This document shows, one piece after another, positions 1-7,234 of a DNA stretch of 64,000 nt. The stretch is from Methylobacteriaceae bacterium. GTDB lineage: Bacteria > Pseudomonadota > Alphaproteobacteria > Rhizobiales > Beijerinckiaceae. Numbering within the stretch: position 1 is the stretch's first letter; the number at the start of each line of letters is the position of its first letter. The position numbers and the translations under genes were made by a program. Under the pieces are notes generated by a model, which worked only from the letters and a program-made list of their open reading frames with translations, ran no database searches and was not told the origin of the DNA. The stretch lies in the NCBI GenBank assembly GCA_947444195.1, contig CANEZL010000012.1:1-64000 (forward strand). The letters run 5' to 3'.

Positions 1-2
1 CC

Positions 3-161
3 CTCGTCGGCCTGCCTCCGCCCGACAGTGCCGCGGTCCTGCGCTGGTCCATTTGGCGACGACGCCATCAGCAGCGGGCCAGACGCGCCCATTGGCGACG
101 ACGGACCCGAATGCCCAAACGACCCATCAAAAAGCGTAAGCCGATAAAAACCCGGCTGTAG
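3..161 (+). pseudogene. C-terminal fragment of a transposase, cut by the left edge
   Basis: An open frame enters from the left edge and ends at TAG 159-161, giving 52 residues that start LVGLPPPDSAAVL and continue into a strongly basic Arg/His/Lys tail (RRRHQQRARRAHWRRR, then MPKRPIKKRKPIKTRL). Pro-Pro-Pro followed by a Trp/Arg/His-rich basic end is what I recall at the C-terminus of DDE transposases of the IS701-like kind in Alphaproteobacteria. That assignment is from memory and the catalytic part lies outside the window, so completeness cannot be judged. No terminal inverted repeat is visible, but a 15-bp palindrome begins 5 nt after the stop codon. It could also be an ordinary basic protein tail. 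Confidence 0.4.
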
Positions 162-166
162 TACTA

Positions 167-212
167 GAGCGCGATGCGGGATAAGTGGAACCCGGTTTCC
201 CGCATCGCGCTC
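167..212. repeat. Dispersed palindrome, family A
   Basis: A perfect 15-bp inverted repeat (arms 167-181 GAGCGCGATGCGGGA and 198-212) encloses 16 nt that include GGAACCCGG. Two relatives lie at 14627-14667 and 51005-51109; all have a GATGCGG or GATGC arm and a GGAA-CCGG core. This looks like a genome-wide intergenic palindrome family. It could also act as a bidirectional terminator for the fragment upstream. Confidence 0.7.
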
Positions 213-315
213 CAGGTCGATTCTCACCTCCCGCGGGCGGCGCGCCCTTTCCGGCGGCGGGGCGGACACCACCTTCCGGAGAGGAGCCGCACCGGCGCGG
301 CCGGAGCACGCGGCC

Positions 316-843
316 ATGTTCCTCCGGCGCCGCCGGGACAGCCTGAGCGACGTTCCCGACCTCGTGACCGCCCGGCTGCGGATCGCGCCGCTGACGCCCG
401 CCGAGGCGGACGACCTGCGCCGCCTCACCGACGATCCGGCCATCACCGGCGCCGTGGACTTCCTCAGCGCGCCCTTCACCCTGCAGGACGCGCAGGCCCT
501 GATCGCCGGCGCCCGGCACGGGCGCGACCGCTTCCTCGGCGCCTGGACGCGGGACGATGCGGCCGGGCCCGCCCTCGTCGGCGTCGTCGGCGCCCATCTG
601 CGCGGGGAGGGGGCGGTGGAGATCGGCTACTGGATCGGCGGCGCCGCGCGCGGGCGCGGCCTCGGCACCGAGGCCGTGTCCGCGACCCTGGCCTTCCTGG
701 CCCGCCGCTTCCCCCGCCGCACCGTCGTCGCCGAGTGCCGCCCGGCCAACACCGCCTCCTGGGGCCTGCTGACCAAGCTCGGCTTCCGCGACACCGGAGA
801 GCCGGGCCACCGGCCCGGCCGGCGGGTGCTGGTCCGGGCGTAG
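316..843 (+). CDS. GNAT family N-acetyltransferase (RimJ/RimL type)
   Basis: This 175-residue protein begins its fold at LVTARLRIAPLTPAEADDL, the usual entry strand of acetyltransf_3 (RimJ/RimL) proteins. The acetyl-CoA pyrophosphate loop is visible as ARGRGLGTEAV (about residues 110-121), followed by the acceptor-side motif ECRPANTASWGLLTKLGF, which is the typical N-x-x-S-x-x-x-x-x-K-x-G-F ending of the family. It probably acetylates the amino group of a protein N-terminus, an amino acid or a small molecule in the cytoplasm; the substrate cannot be read from the sequence. It stands alone between two palindromic repeats. The ATG start has only a weak purine stretch upstream, so the exact start is uncertain. 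Confidence 0.85.
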   Translation: MFLRRRRDSLSDVPDLVTARLRIAPLTPAEADDLRRLTDDPAITGAVDFLSAPFTLQDAQALIAGARHGRDRFLGAWTRDDAAGPALVGVVGAHLRGEGAVEIGYWIGGAARGRGLGTEAVSATLAFLARRFPRRTVVAECRPANTASWGLLTKLGFRDTGEPGHRPGRRVLVRA

Positions 844-858
844 TGCGCCGGGAGATCT

Positions 859-893
859 CTCATACCAGATCCGCTCGATCGCTTCGGTATGAG
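859..893. repeat. Small intergenic palindrome after the GNAT gene
   Basis: CTCATACC (859-866) and GGTATGAG (886-893) form a perfect 8-bp inverted repeat with a 19-nt loop, 16 nt downstream of the GNAT stop. There is no T tract, so a terminator role is doubtful. It is more likely another dispersed intergenic element. The rest of 894-1030 shows no gene. Confidence 0.45.
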
Positions 894-1030
894 TTCGCCG
901 CCGTCCTTCCGGGTCGCGCGAAGAGCGAGCCCGGACCCGGAGGGGCGCGCGGAGCGTGCAACCCATGAACACCGCTGTTCCCGACCCGGCCCCTTCGGTG
1001 GGCCTGGATCCCGGGCTCCGCTCCGCGGCC

Positions 1031-1081
1031 CCGGGATGACGGTGCGGGCTTGTCCCGGAGCGATCAACCGGAAGCCGTATC
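1031..1081. repeat. Dispersed repeat, family B, overlapping the amidase stop codon
   Basis: About 50 bp here closely match 52399-52449: both read GGGATGACGG, then CGGGCTTGTCCCG, then CAACCGGA and CCGTATCA, with only a few substitutions. In both places the terminal TATCA contains the stop codon of a minus-strand gene. See the findings for why this is unusual. Confidence 0.7.
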
Positions 1082-2369
1082 AGGCCACCAGATCCTGACG
1101 ATCCCCCCAGGTCCGGCTCAGCAGGGCCCGGAACCCGGCCATCGTCATCGGATCGCCCGGGCCTTGCGCATCGGGCTCGCCGAGGGAGCCGCCGGGATCG
1201 ACCTTCCCGCTCAGCGAGACCTCGTCGTGCCCGAAGACGTAGTCGAGGCGGAAGCTGTTCGGATAGGTCTGCTTCAGCCAGAGCATCACCGCGACGAGGG
1301 CGGCGAACTGCCGGTCGGTGTAGGGGACGTAGGCCCCCTCCGCGATGTTGCCGAGGCGCTGCTTCACGATGCGCAGCTCGCTCGGCTTGTAGACCTCGCC
1401 GTTGGGCTTGGCGACCTTCGCCCGGCCCTTGTCGTCCCGCACCACGCGCTCCGCGCTGTCGCGCACGGCCTCGAACCACGGCACGTAGACCTGCGGGTCG
1501 GCGGTCGGGTAGACGAGGCCCGGGCTGTTGACCTCGAACCCGACATAGTACCGGCTGACGCCCTCGCGCTTGGTCTTGGGACACCGGCTCTTGCCCGCGT
1601 GGGAGCCCCACTTGTTCCAGTCCATGTTGTTCGGCAGGTAGATCTTGCCGGAGCGCGAGATCGTGGCGAAGGCGTAGCCTTCCTTCGCGCCCCCGGCGAG
1701 GGTGTTCCGCCCGCCCGCCTCCGGGTCGTCCGGCCCCTTGGTCGGCCGGGTCCGGCCGGCATCGTAGTGCACGATCGCCCCTTCGAGGCCGTTGGGCCGG
1801 GTGCCCCGGAACGGGTGCGTGACCTGCGGCAGCACGACGAAATCCGGTTGGTCGCCCGCGATCAGCAGGTCGAGGGGCGCTTCCCCCCGCGCCGCCCGGC
1901 TCGGCCGATCCGGCTCCTCGGTCTCGACGAAGGCGGCGGTCTCGGCCGTGCGCAGCAGGGCCTCGGCTTCGGGCAGGATCTGCATGACCTTCTCCACGTA
2001 GTTCGGGTCTCCCGCGTAGCCGCGGCCCTTGAGGAACTTGAGGAAGCCGCGCGGATCGTCGGCATGGGCCTGCCATCCGTCGTAGACGGAGCGGCCGAGG
2101 AAGCGCCAATAGCCGTCGATGAAGGCGGAGGCGGACGGGAAAGCGCAGTAGAAGTCGGTCCCGTCATGGGCGCCATAGCTGATCCGCGTGGCGAACCCCT
2201 CCATCTCCGGGCGCCATTTCAGGCCGGCGAAATTGCCGTGCCGCCGCGCGAGCTCCGAACCGCCGCGGCCGGATTCGAGAACCCATTGCGCGAGAGTCGC
2301 GGCCCGCAGACCGGGCGCGGGAATCACGGCCGCGCGCGCGGCCTCGACCAATTCAGACCACGTCGGCAC
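1080..2369 (-). CDS. Bifunctional glucosaminidase / N-acetylmuramoyl-L-alanine amidase-like peptidoglycan hydrolase
   Basis: The 429-residue product has two parts. Residues 1-145 resemble the glucosaminidase (LYZ2/FlgJ-like) fold: LAQWVLESGRGGSELARRHGNFAGLKW, where the Glu of the VLESG segment is the expected catalytic acid, followed by a YGAHDGTDFYCAFPS and FLGRSVYDGW pattern. Residues 190-429 resemble an amidase_2 (PGRP-like) domain: AIVHYDAGRTRP with the first zinc-type His, GYAFATISRSGKIY, and a late FGHDEVS His. No signal peptide is visible, so export would need another route or a phage-like holin. The longer frame has an ATG at 2411, but GGAGAGG stands 6 nt before the GTG at 2369, which I take as the start. 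The stop lies inside a dispersed repeat. Confidence 0.75.
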   Translation of the reverse strand: MPTWSELVEAARAAVIPAPGLRAATLAQWVLESGRGGSELARRHGNFAGLKWRPEMEGFATRISYGAHDGTDFYCAFPSASAFIDGYWRFLGRSVYDGWQAHADDPRGFLKFLKGRGYAGDPNYVEKVMQILPEAEALLRTAETAAFVETEEPDRPSRAARGEAPLDLLIAGDQPDFVVLPQVTHPFRGTRPNGLEGAIVHYDAGRTRPTKGPDDPEAGGRNTLAGGAKEGYAFATISRSGKIYLPNNMDWNKWGSHAGKSRCPKTKREGVSRYYVGFEVNSPGLVYPTADPQVYVPWFEAVRDSAERVVRDDKGRAKVAKPNGEVYKPSELRIVKQRLGNIAEGAYVPYTDRQFAALVAVMLWLKQTYPNSFRLDYVFGHDEVSLSGKVDPGGSLGEPDAQGPGDPMTMAGFRALLSRTWGDRQDLVA

Positions 2370-2376
2370 GAGACCT
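2370..2376 (-). promoter_or_regulatory. Ribosome binding site that decides the amidase start
   Basis: On the minus strand a GGAGAGG purine run lies a few nucleotides before GTG 2369-2367, whereas the ATG 42 nt further upstream has no comparable purine run. This favours the GTG as the start codon. Confidence 0.55.
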
Positions 2377-2520
2377 CTCCGTTCAGGTTGAATATGCCGC
2401 CAATTCAGCATTCATATTTTACCTCAAGTCAAATTGTTGCGATTTCAAGTTGCGGCACGTAAGCTCGGTCGACGGGTGATTCGCGTTGGACCGCCGCGGG
2501 CGGCGGAGCCCGTGCCAGGG

Positions 2521-3642
2521 ATGCGCGACGCCATGCTCGACCTCACCACCCTCCGGCGCCCGGCCAAGCGGGGCCTGTACGGACTGGCGCTGGCCTGCGG
2601 CCTCGCCGCGGCGCTGCCGGCTGCGGTCCGGGCGGAGGAGGCGTCCGAGCCCTGGAAGGTCGGCGGCAAGCTCCTCGGCGAGCCCGACGAGAAGCACCCG
2701 GAAGATTTCGAGAAGAGCGCCAAGGCCACCGACGTGAGCGGAATCGCCTGCGCCGCCGAGAGCGGCTTCCCGCGCCTCTGCCTCGTGGCCGACGACGAAT
2801 CGCAGGGGGCGCAGGTGGTGATCCTGCAGGACGGCAGCCTCACCGCGGGCGGCTTCATCCGGCTGATCGAGGCGGCCCACAGGGGCAAGCCCCTCGAACT
2901 CGACGCGGAGGGCGTCGCCTACGCGGACGGGGCCTTCTACGTGATCGGCTCGCACGGCCGCCCGCGGCACGAGGCCGGCAAGAAGGAGGAGAAGATCGAG
3001 GCCCGGGCCGAGGCGACCCGGCACCTGTTCCGCATCCGCCTCGATGCGAAGGCCGTGGACCCGCGGAGCGGACGCCTCACGGGCGAGCCGGAGATCGCGG
3101 AGACCTCCGCCCTGTCCCGGGCCATCGCCGAGATCCCGGCGCTCGCGCCCTTCCACGATCAGGCCCTGGAGGACGGCGGGCTCACCATCGAGGGCGTGGC
3201 CGTGCGCGACGGCCGGCTCCATGCGGGGCTGCGCGGCCCGGTGCTCGCCGATGGCAGCGCCGCTATCGTGTCGGTGCCCCTCGCCGGCCTGTTCGAGGGC
3301 AAGCCCGGCGCGGGCACGCTCGCCACGGTGGCGCTCGGCCCCGACAGCCGCGGCCAGAAGCGGGGCGTGCGCGATCTCGTGGCGGTGCCCGAGGGCTTCC
3401 TCATCCTGGCCGGGCCGATGCTCGACCCGGATGACGGCGCGGTCGCGGCGGCGGACTACACGGTGTTCGCCTGGAACGGCACGGACGCGCCGCGCAAGCG
3501 CCTCGACCTGCCCGGCTTCGGCAGGAAGGTGAAGCCGGAGGCGCTGCTCCCCCTCGACGCGCGCGCGGAGGGGGAGCGCGTGCTGGTGCTCTTCGACGGC
3601 CCGAAGGAGGGCGCCCCCCGCCCCGTCCTGCTGCCGCGCTGA
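2521..3642 (+). CDS. Exported DUF3616-type protein of unknown function
   Basis: The product is about 373 residues from the ATG at 2521 (an ATG at 2533 is an alternative; the open frame itself reaches back to 2434). A Sec-type signal peptide is clear: RRPAKRG, then a hydrophobic run LYGLALACGLAAALPAAV, then a cut near RAEE. The mature part carries a repeating pattern typical of beta-propeller-like DUF3616 proteins: SGIACAAESG...CLVADDES, LDAEGVAYADGAFYVIGSHGR, LTIEGVAVRDGRLHAGLRGP and RDLVAVPEGFLILAGP. It is therefore probably a periplasmic beta-propeller; no catalytic residues can be named. It converges with trmFO, leaving 52 nt between the stops with no clear terminator. Confidence 0.75.
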   Translation: MRDAMLDLTTLRRPAKRGLYGLALACGLAAALPAAVRAEEASEPWKVGGKLLGEPDEKHPEDFEKSAKATDVSGIACAAESGFPRLCLVADDESQGAQVVILQDGSLTAGGFIRLIEAAHRGKPLELDAEGVAYADGAFYVIGSHGRPRHEAGKKEEKIEARAEATRHLFRIRLDAKAVDPRSGRLTGEPEIAETSALSRAIAEIPALAPFHDQALEDGGLTIEGVAVRDGRLHAGLRGPVLADGSAAIVSVPLAGLFEGKPGAGTLATVALGPDSRGQKRGVRDLVAVPEGFLILAGPMLDPDDGAVAAADYTVFAWNGTDAPRKRLDLPGFGRKVKPEALLPLDARAEGERVLVLFDGPKEGAPRPVLLPR

Positions 3643-3694
3643 GCGGGCCCCGGCCTCGGCGGACGCCTGCCCCGGCGCCTGCCCGGGTCGCGCT

Positions 3695-5116
3695 CTACTC
3701 GGCCGCCGCCCGCTGCGGGTCGCCGGCGATCCAGGCGGCGAGGTCGGCCCGCGCCCGGTCGGTGAGGGCGCGCTTCTTCAGGGCGGCCTTCTCGGGGCCG
3801 CGCAGGCGCCGGCCGGTCTCGTTGCGCGGCATCCGCTCCAGCGGTGTGAACAGGCCGAAATTGACGTTCATGGGCTGGAAGGAGCGCGGCGCGCCCTCGT
3901 CCTGCGCCGCCAGATGGCCGCCGGTGATGTGGGCGATGAGGGCACCGAGCGCCGTGGTCTGCGGCAGCGGCGTCAGGCTCCGCCCCTCCGCCTCGGCGAC
4001 CGTGAAGCGGCCCGCCATCAGCCCCACCGCCGCGCTCTCCACGTAGCCCTCGCAGCCGGTGATCTGCCCGGCGAAGCGCAGGCCGGGCCGCGCCTTCAGG
4101 CGGAGCGTGGCGTCGAGGAGGCGCGGGCTGTCGAGATAGGTGTTGCGGTGCAGGCCGCCGAGGCGGGCGAACTCGGCGTTCTCCAGGCCGGGAATCGTGC
4201 GGAAGATCCGCACCTGCTCGGCATGGCGCAGCTTCGTCTGGAAGCCGACCATGTTGTAGAGGGTGCCGAGCGCGTTGTCCTGGCGCAGCTGGACGATGGC
4301 GCAGGCCTTCACGGTGGGGTCGTGCGGGTTGGTGAGGCCGACGGGCTTCATCGGCCCGTGGCGCAGGGTCTCGGGGCCGCGCTCGGCCATCACCTCGATG
4401 GGCAGGCAGCCGTCGAAATAGGGGGTCGTGGCCTCCCATTCCTTGAAGCCGGTCTTCTCCCCCGCGATCAGGGCCGCGATGAAGGCCTCGTACTGCTCCC
4501 GGTCGAGGGGACAGTTGATGTAATCCGCCCCCGTGCCCCCCGGCCCCGCCTTGTCGTAGCGCGACTGGAACCACGCCTTGCCCATGTCGATCGAGTCCCG
4601 GTGGACGATCGGGGCGATGGCGTCGAAGAAGGCGAGGGATTCCGCCCCCGTGAGCGCGCGGATCGCCTCGGCGAGGCCCGGCGCGGTGAGGGGGCCCGTG
4701 GCGACGATGGTGGGGCCCCACGATTCCGGCGGCAGCGCGTCGACCGACTCGCGCCGGATCTCGACCCGGGGATGGTCCGCGAGGGCGGCCGTCACCGCGG
4801 CGGAGAAGCCGTCCCGGTCCACGGCGAGCGCGCCGCCCGCCGGCACCTGATGGGCGTCGGCCATGCGCATGATCAGCGAGCCGAGGCTGCGCATCTCCTG
4901 ATGCAGCAGGCCCACGGCGTTGCCGTTGGCGTCGTCGGAGCGGAAGGAGTTCGAGCAGACGAGTTCGGCGAGGCCGTCGGTCCGGTGCGCCTCGGTGGCG
5001 CGGACGGGCCGCATCTCGTGGATCACGGCCCTGTGGCCGCTCTCGGCGATCTGCCAGGCGGCCTCGGATCCCGCGAGCCCGCCGCCGACGATGTGGATGG
5101 TGGTTGCCTCGGTCAT
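3695..5116 (-). CDS. trmFO: Methylenetetrahydrofolate-tRNA-(uracil-54-C5)-methyltransferase (FAD/folate-dependent)
   Basis: TrmFO makes ribothymidine at position 54 of the tRNA T loop, using 5,10-methylenetetrahydrofolate as carbon donor and FADH2 as reductant. The 473-residue product opens with the FAD-binding Rossmann motif [19 protein letters not shown], followed by the GidA/TrmFO signature HEMRP and the Cys-containing segment [12 protein letters not shown], in which the family nucleophile Cys is present. The central region keeps [14 protein letters not shown] and the late [14 protein letters not shown] and ALIAHITGG motifs. The length matches the family (about 440-480). It is a single gene, convergent with the DUF3616 gene and starting 102 nt from the DUF1127 gene's stop. 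Confidence 0.95.
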   Translation of the reverse strand: MTEATTIHIVGGGLAGSEAAWQIAESGHRAVIHEMRPVRATEAHRTDGLAELVCSNSFRSDDANGNAVGLLHQEMRSLGSLIMRMADAHQVPAGGALAVDRDGFSAAVTAALADHPRVEIRRESVDALPPESWGPTIVATGPLTAPGLAEAIRALTGAESLAFFDAIAPIVHRDSIDMGKAWFQSRYDKAGPGGTGADYINCPLDREQYEAFIAALIAGEKTGFKEWEATTPYFDGCLPIEVMAERGPETLRHGPMKPVGLTNPHDPTVKACAIVQLRQDNALGTLYNMVGFQTKLRHAEQVRIFRTIPGLENAEFARLGGLHRNTYLDSPRLLDATLRLKARPGLRFAGQITGCEGYVESAAVGLMAGRFTVAEAEGRSLTPLPQTTALGALIAHITGGHLAAQDEGAPRSFQPMNVNFGLFTPLERMPRNETGRRLRGPEKAALKKRALTDRARADLAAWIAGDPQRAAAE

Positions 5117-5218
5117 ACGCCGCCATACCGGAGGGAGGCGGGGCGGATCAATCGCGGCGGACCGGCATCGCCGCGCGCTCCGGCCCTCGCGGTCGAAGCG
5201 CGCGCGGCGACGCGGGTG

Positions 5219-5365
5219 TCAGAGGCGGGCGATGCCGCGGATCTCGTGGCGGTTGATGCCGAGATCGGCAAGCTCGCGGTCAGTGAGCAGGGAGAGCTGC
5301 TGAACGGTGTCGCGGTAGCGGATGTAGGCGCGCAGACGGCTGATGACGGTACGGGCGGCGGCCAT
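5219..5365 (-). CDS. DUF1127 (YjiS-like) small basic protein
   Basis: This 48-residue reading frame starts at ATG 5365-5363 and stops at TGA 5221-5219. The product has an Arg-rich amphipathic N-terminal half (MAAARTVISRLRAYIRYRDT) and ends with the family hallmark LTDRELADLGINRHEI followed by RGIARL. DUF1127 proteins are 45-60 residues long, and members in other Alphaproteobacteria bind RNA or affect phosphate, carbon and stress responses; which applies here is unknown. The upstream region contains an AT-rich inverted-repeat element that resembles those in front of two membrane peptides near 21.5 and 23.3 kb. Confidence 0.88.
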   Translation of the reverse strand: MAAARTVISRLRAYIRYRDTVQQLSLLTDRELADLGINRHEIRGIARL

Positions 5366-5425
5366 GACGGGTCCTCTGTTGCGGCGGGCGCTGCCGACGG
5401 GTTGTGCAGCGCCGCCTCTCTATGA

Positions 5426-5451
5426 TGCAGCGCTTATATATGCGTGGTGCA
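5426..5451 (-). promoter_or_regulatory. Candidate operator/promoter of the DUF1127 gene
   Basis: In gene orientation the site reads TGCACCACGC, ATATATAA, GCGCTGCA: an imperfect TGC...GCA inverted repeat around an AT-rich core, 60 bp before the ATG. TGCAGCGC occurs again at 5405-5412 on the plus strand, 21 bp away. The ATATAA core may itself be a -10 element. Function is inferred from similarity to 21501-21526 and 23273-23297. Confidence 0.4.
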
Positions 5452-5601
5452 CCGCAGCGGCAGAGGCCCGGCCGTACGGCTGATATGCGACAAGCGCATG
5501 TTCCGCTTAAGCTTTCGGCAGCTTTCCCGGGTGGCGGTTCTTTGATCGGTGCCGGGCGGTTTCGTGGCGCTCCCCCTTGCCCAGCTTCGCGGCGTGCCGA
5601 G

Positions 5602-5630
5602 AAAAAAGGCACCCCACAGCGCGGGGTGCC
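5602..5630 (-). terminator. Rho-independent terminator of the GCG-motif protein gene
   Basis: On the minus strand GGCACCCC and GGGGTGCC form a perfect 8-bp stem with a 7-nt loop, followed directly by six T residues (5607-5602). It lies 27 nt beyond the stop of the gene at 5657-5995. Confidence 0.88.
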
Positions 5631-5656
5631 CGAGAATTTGATCCAGGGCGTGCGGC

Positions 5657-5995
5657 CTACCAGCCGCCGTAGTCGCGGTGGGGCCGGTAGATCGGGCGCG
5701 GGCCCCAGTAGGGCCGCGGGCCGTAGACCACCGGACGGCCCCAGTACGGGCGCGGGCGCCAGGAGGGCCGCGGTCCCCAGTTCGGGCGGCAGACGCCCCA
5801 GGGGTTCGGGTGGAAGCCGGGGCCGCAGCCGCCGGCCGCCGTCTGGACGGTGGCCTCGCCGGCGAGGGGGGCCACGGCCAGGGGTGCCGCGCCCGCCGGA
5901 CCGGCGAGACCGAGGCCGCCCGCGACGAGGGCAGCCAGACCGATGCGCGCGCGGGCAGCGCGTTCACCTGCGTCATGACGAGATCTCCTTCGCAT
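5657..5995 (-). CDS. GCG-motif exported Trp/Pro/Arg-rich protein (start or frame uncertain)
   Basis: The frame encodes up to 112 residues. It has a hydrophobic export segment ARIGLAALVAGGLGLAGPAGA, then a short linker, then the family signature GGCGPGFHPNPWGVCRPNW followed by a repetitive basic tail of RPYWGR/RPIYR/GPRPYWG units ending HRDYGGW. Proteins of this GCG_CRPN type are small periplasmic or surface proteins of unknown function in Methylobacterium and relatives. The in-frame ATG at 5995 lacks a ribosome binding site, while a strong AAGGAG stands before an ATG at 5976 that is in a different frame. A single-base indel between about 5940 and 5976 (real or a sequence error) would join that good start to the export segment. 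Confidence 0.65.
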   Translation of the reverse strand: MRRRSRHDAGERAARARIGLAALVAGGLGLAGPAGAAPLAVAPLAGEATVQTAAGGCGPGFHPNPWGVCRPNWGPRPSWRPRPYWGRPVVYGPRPYWGPRPIYRPHRDYGGW

Positions 5996-6066
5996 GTCAG
6001 GGATGCCTGACGCGGCGGAGGTTGCACCGGCGAGAATGAACCGTGGCTGAGAGCGGCGGCCCCCCC

Positions 6067-7038
6067 TCAGTGAAGGGGCGGCGCCATCAGGAAACGGTCC
6101 CGGTCGGCCGAGATCACCGCGACCTCGAGGGCCGCACCGTCCCGGCGCAGGGTGAGCGGCACCGCGACGCCCGCCGGGCCGAGGCTCCACACGCGCCGGA
6201 AGAAGGTGGCGAGGTCGGCGATGGGCTCGCCCGCCACCGCCTCCACCACGTCGCCGACCTGGAGGCCCGCGCCCTCGGCCGGACCGTTATCGGCGAGCCC
6301 CATCACGAGGATGCCCGCCTCGCTCTCGCTGGCGTAGAGGCCGAGCCAGGGCCGCGCGGGCCGGTCGGGCCGGCCCCGCCGCAGCAGGTCCTCCAGGATC
6401 GGCGACAGCAGCTCGATGGGGACCGCCATGTTGATCGGCCGCGACAGGCCGCCGCCCTGCTGCAGTTGCAGGGAGCCGATGCCGAGGAGCTCGCCGGCCG
6501 GCCCGACCAGGGCCGTACCGCCCCAGTGGGGATGGGCGGGGGCGGTGAAGAGCGCCTCGTCGAGGACGTATTCCCAGTAGCCGGCGAATTCCTGCCGGGC
6601 GAGCAGCGTCACCGCGACGCTGTGCCGGATGCCGCCGGCCCCCACCACCACGGCCGGGTCGCCCACGTGCAGGCTGCGGGAATCGCCCAGCGGCAGGGCG
6701 GGCAGGCCGAGGGGGGCCAGGGCCTGGACGAGGCCGAGGCCGCTCGCCGCATCGATGCCGAGGACGTGCCCCGGCACGGAGCGCCCGTCCCGGGTGGTGA
6801 GCCAGACGCTCTCGGCCTCCGTCACGAGATAGCCGACGGTGAGAACGAGGCCGTCCACGTCGATGACGACGCCGTTGCCGGCACGCGCGGTGCCGAGCAC
6901 CTCGGCGGTGAAGGCCGCCTCCGGCACCCGCGCGGAGAGGGTGACCACGGCGGAGAGCACCTGGTCGAGGTCGTAGGCGTAGTCGCCGGGCTTCGGCTGC
7001 ACGGAAGCGGGGATCTTCCAGTCGCCCTGCGCTGTCAT
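6067..7038 (-). CDS. Catalytically inactive HtrA/DegP-like protein with PDZ domain
   Basis: The 323-residue product follows the DegP layout: a trypsin-like domain (about residues 50-200) and one PDZ domain (about 230-312, WLGLYASESE...GPAEGAGLQVGDVV). Aligned with DegP, the catalytic His position is Tyr70 (VLTVGYLVTEA instead of VVTNNHVV), the Asp is Gly100 (DAASGLGLVQA) and the Ser is Gly173 (PHWGGTALVG instead of RGNSGGALV). The fold landmarks GNGVVIDVDG, DGRSVPG and GELLGIG are kept. No signal peptide is visible (MTAQGDWKIP), so the protein seems cytoplasmic. It is therefore most likely a pseudoprotease that binds peptides or partner proteins. It stands between the GCG protein and an outer-membrane channel gene, all on the minus strand. 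Confidence 0.85.
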   Translation of the reverse strand: MTAQGDWKIPASVQPKPGDYAYDLDQVLSAVVTLSARVPEAAFTAEVLGTARAGNGVVIDVDGLVLTVGYLVTEAESVWLTTRDGRSVPGHVLGIDAASGLGLVQALAPLGLPALPLGDSRSLHVGDPAVVVGAGGIRHSVAVTLLARQEFAGYWEYVLDEALFTAPAHPHWGGTALVGPAGELLGIGSLQLQQGGGLSRPINMAVPIELLSPILEDLLRRGRPDRPARPWLGLYASESEAGILVMGLADNGPAEGAGLQVGDVVEAVAGEPIADLATFFRRVWSLGPAGVAVPLTLRRDGAALEVAVISADRDRFLMAPPLH

Positions 7039-7162
7039 GAACGCCCTGTCGGTTCGCGAGGGCCCGCGGATCGGGAGCGCGGGCGATGCGCAGACAGATA
7101 GGCCGGCCGGCCCGGCCGGACAGCGGGGCGACCGGCCGCCCGGGGCGGGGGCCGAAACGCGA

Positions 7163-7186
7163 AATGCCCGGCCGAGGCCGGGCATT
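7163..7186 (-). terminator. Stem-loop after the outer-membrane channel gene
   Basis: AATGCCCGGC and GCCGGGCATT form a perfect 10-bp stem with a 4-nt loop, 48 nt downstream of the stop at 7235. On the minus strand it is followed by TTCGCGTTTCGG, a poor but T-containing tail, so termination is likely though the U tract is broken. Confidence 0.65.
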
Positions 7187-7234
7187 CCGTTGGTCTGCGA
7201 GCCCGGGCGTCCGCGGACGCCCGGATCGCGCCGA

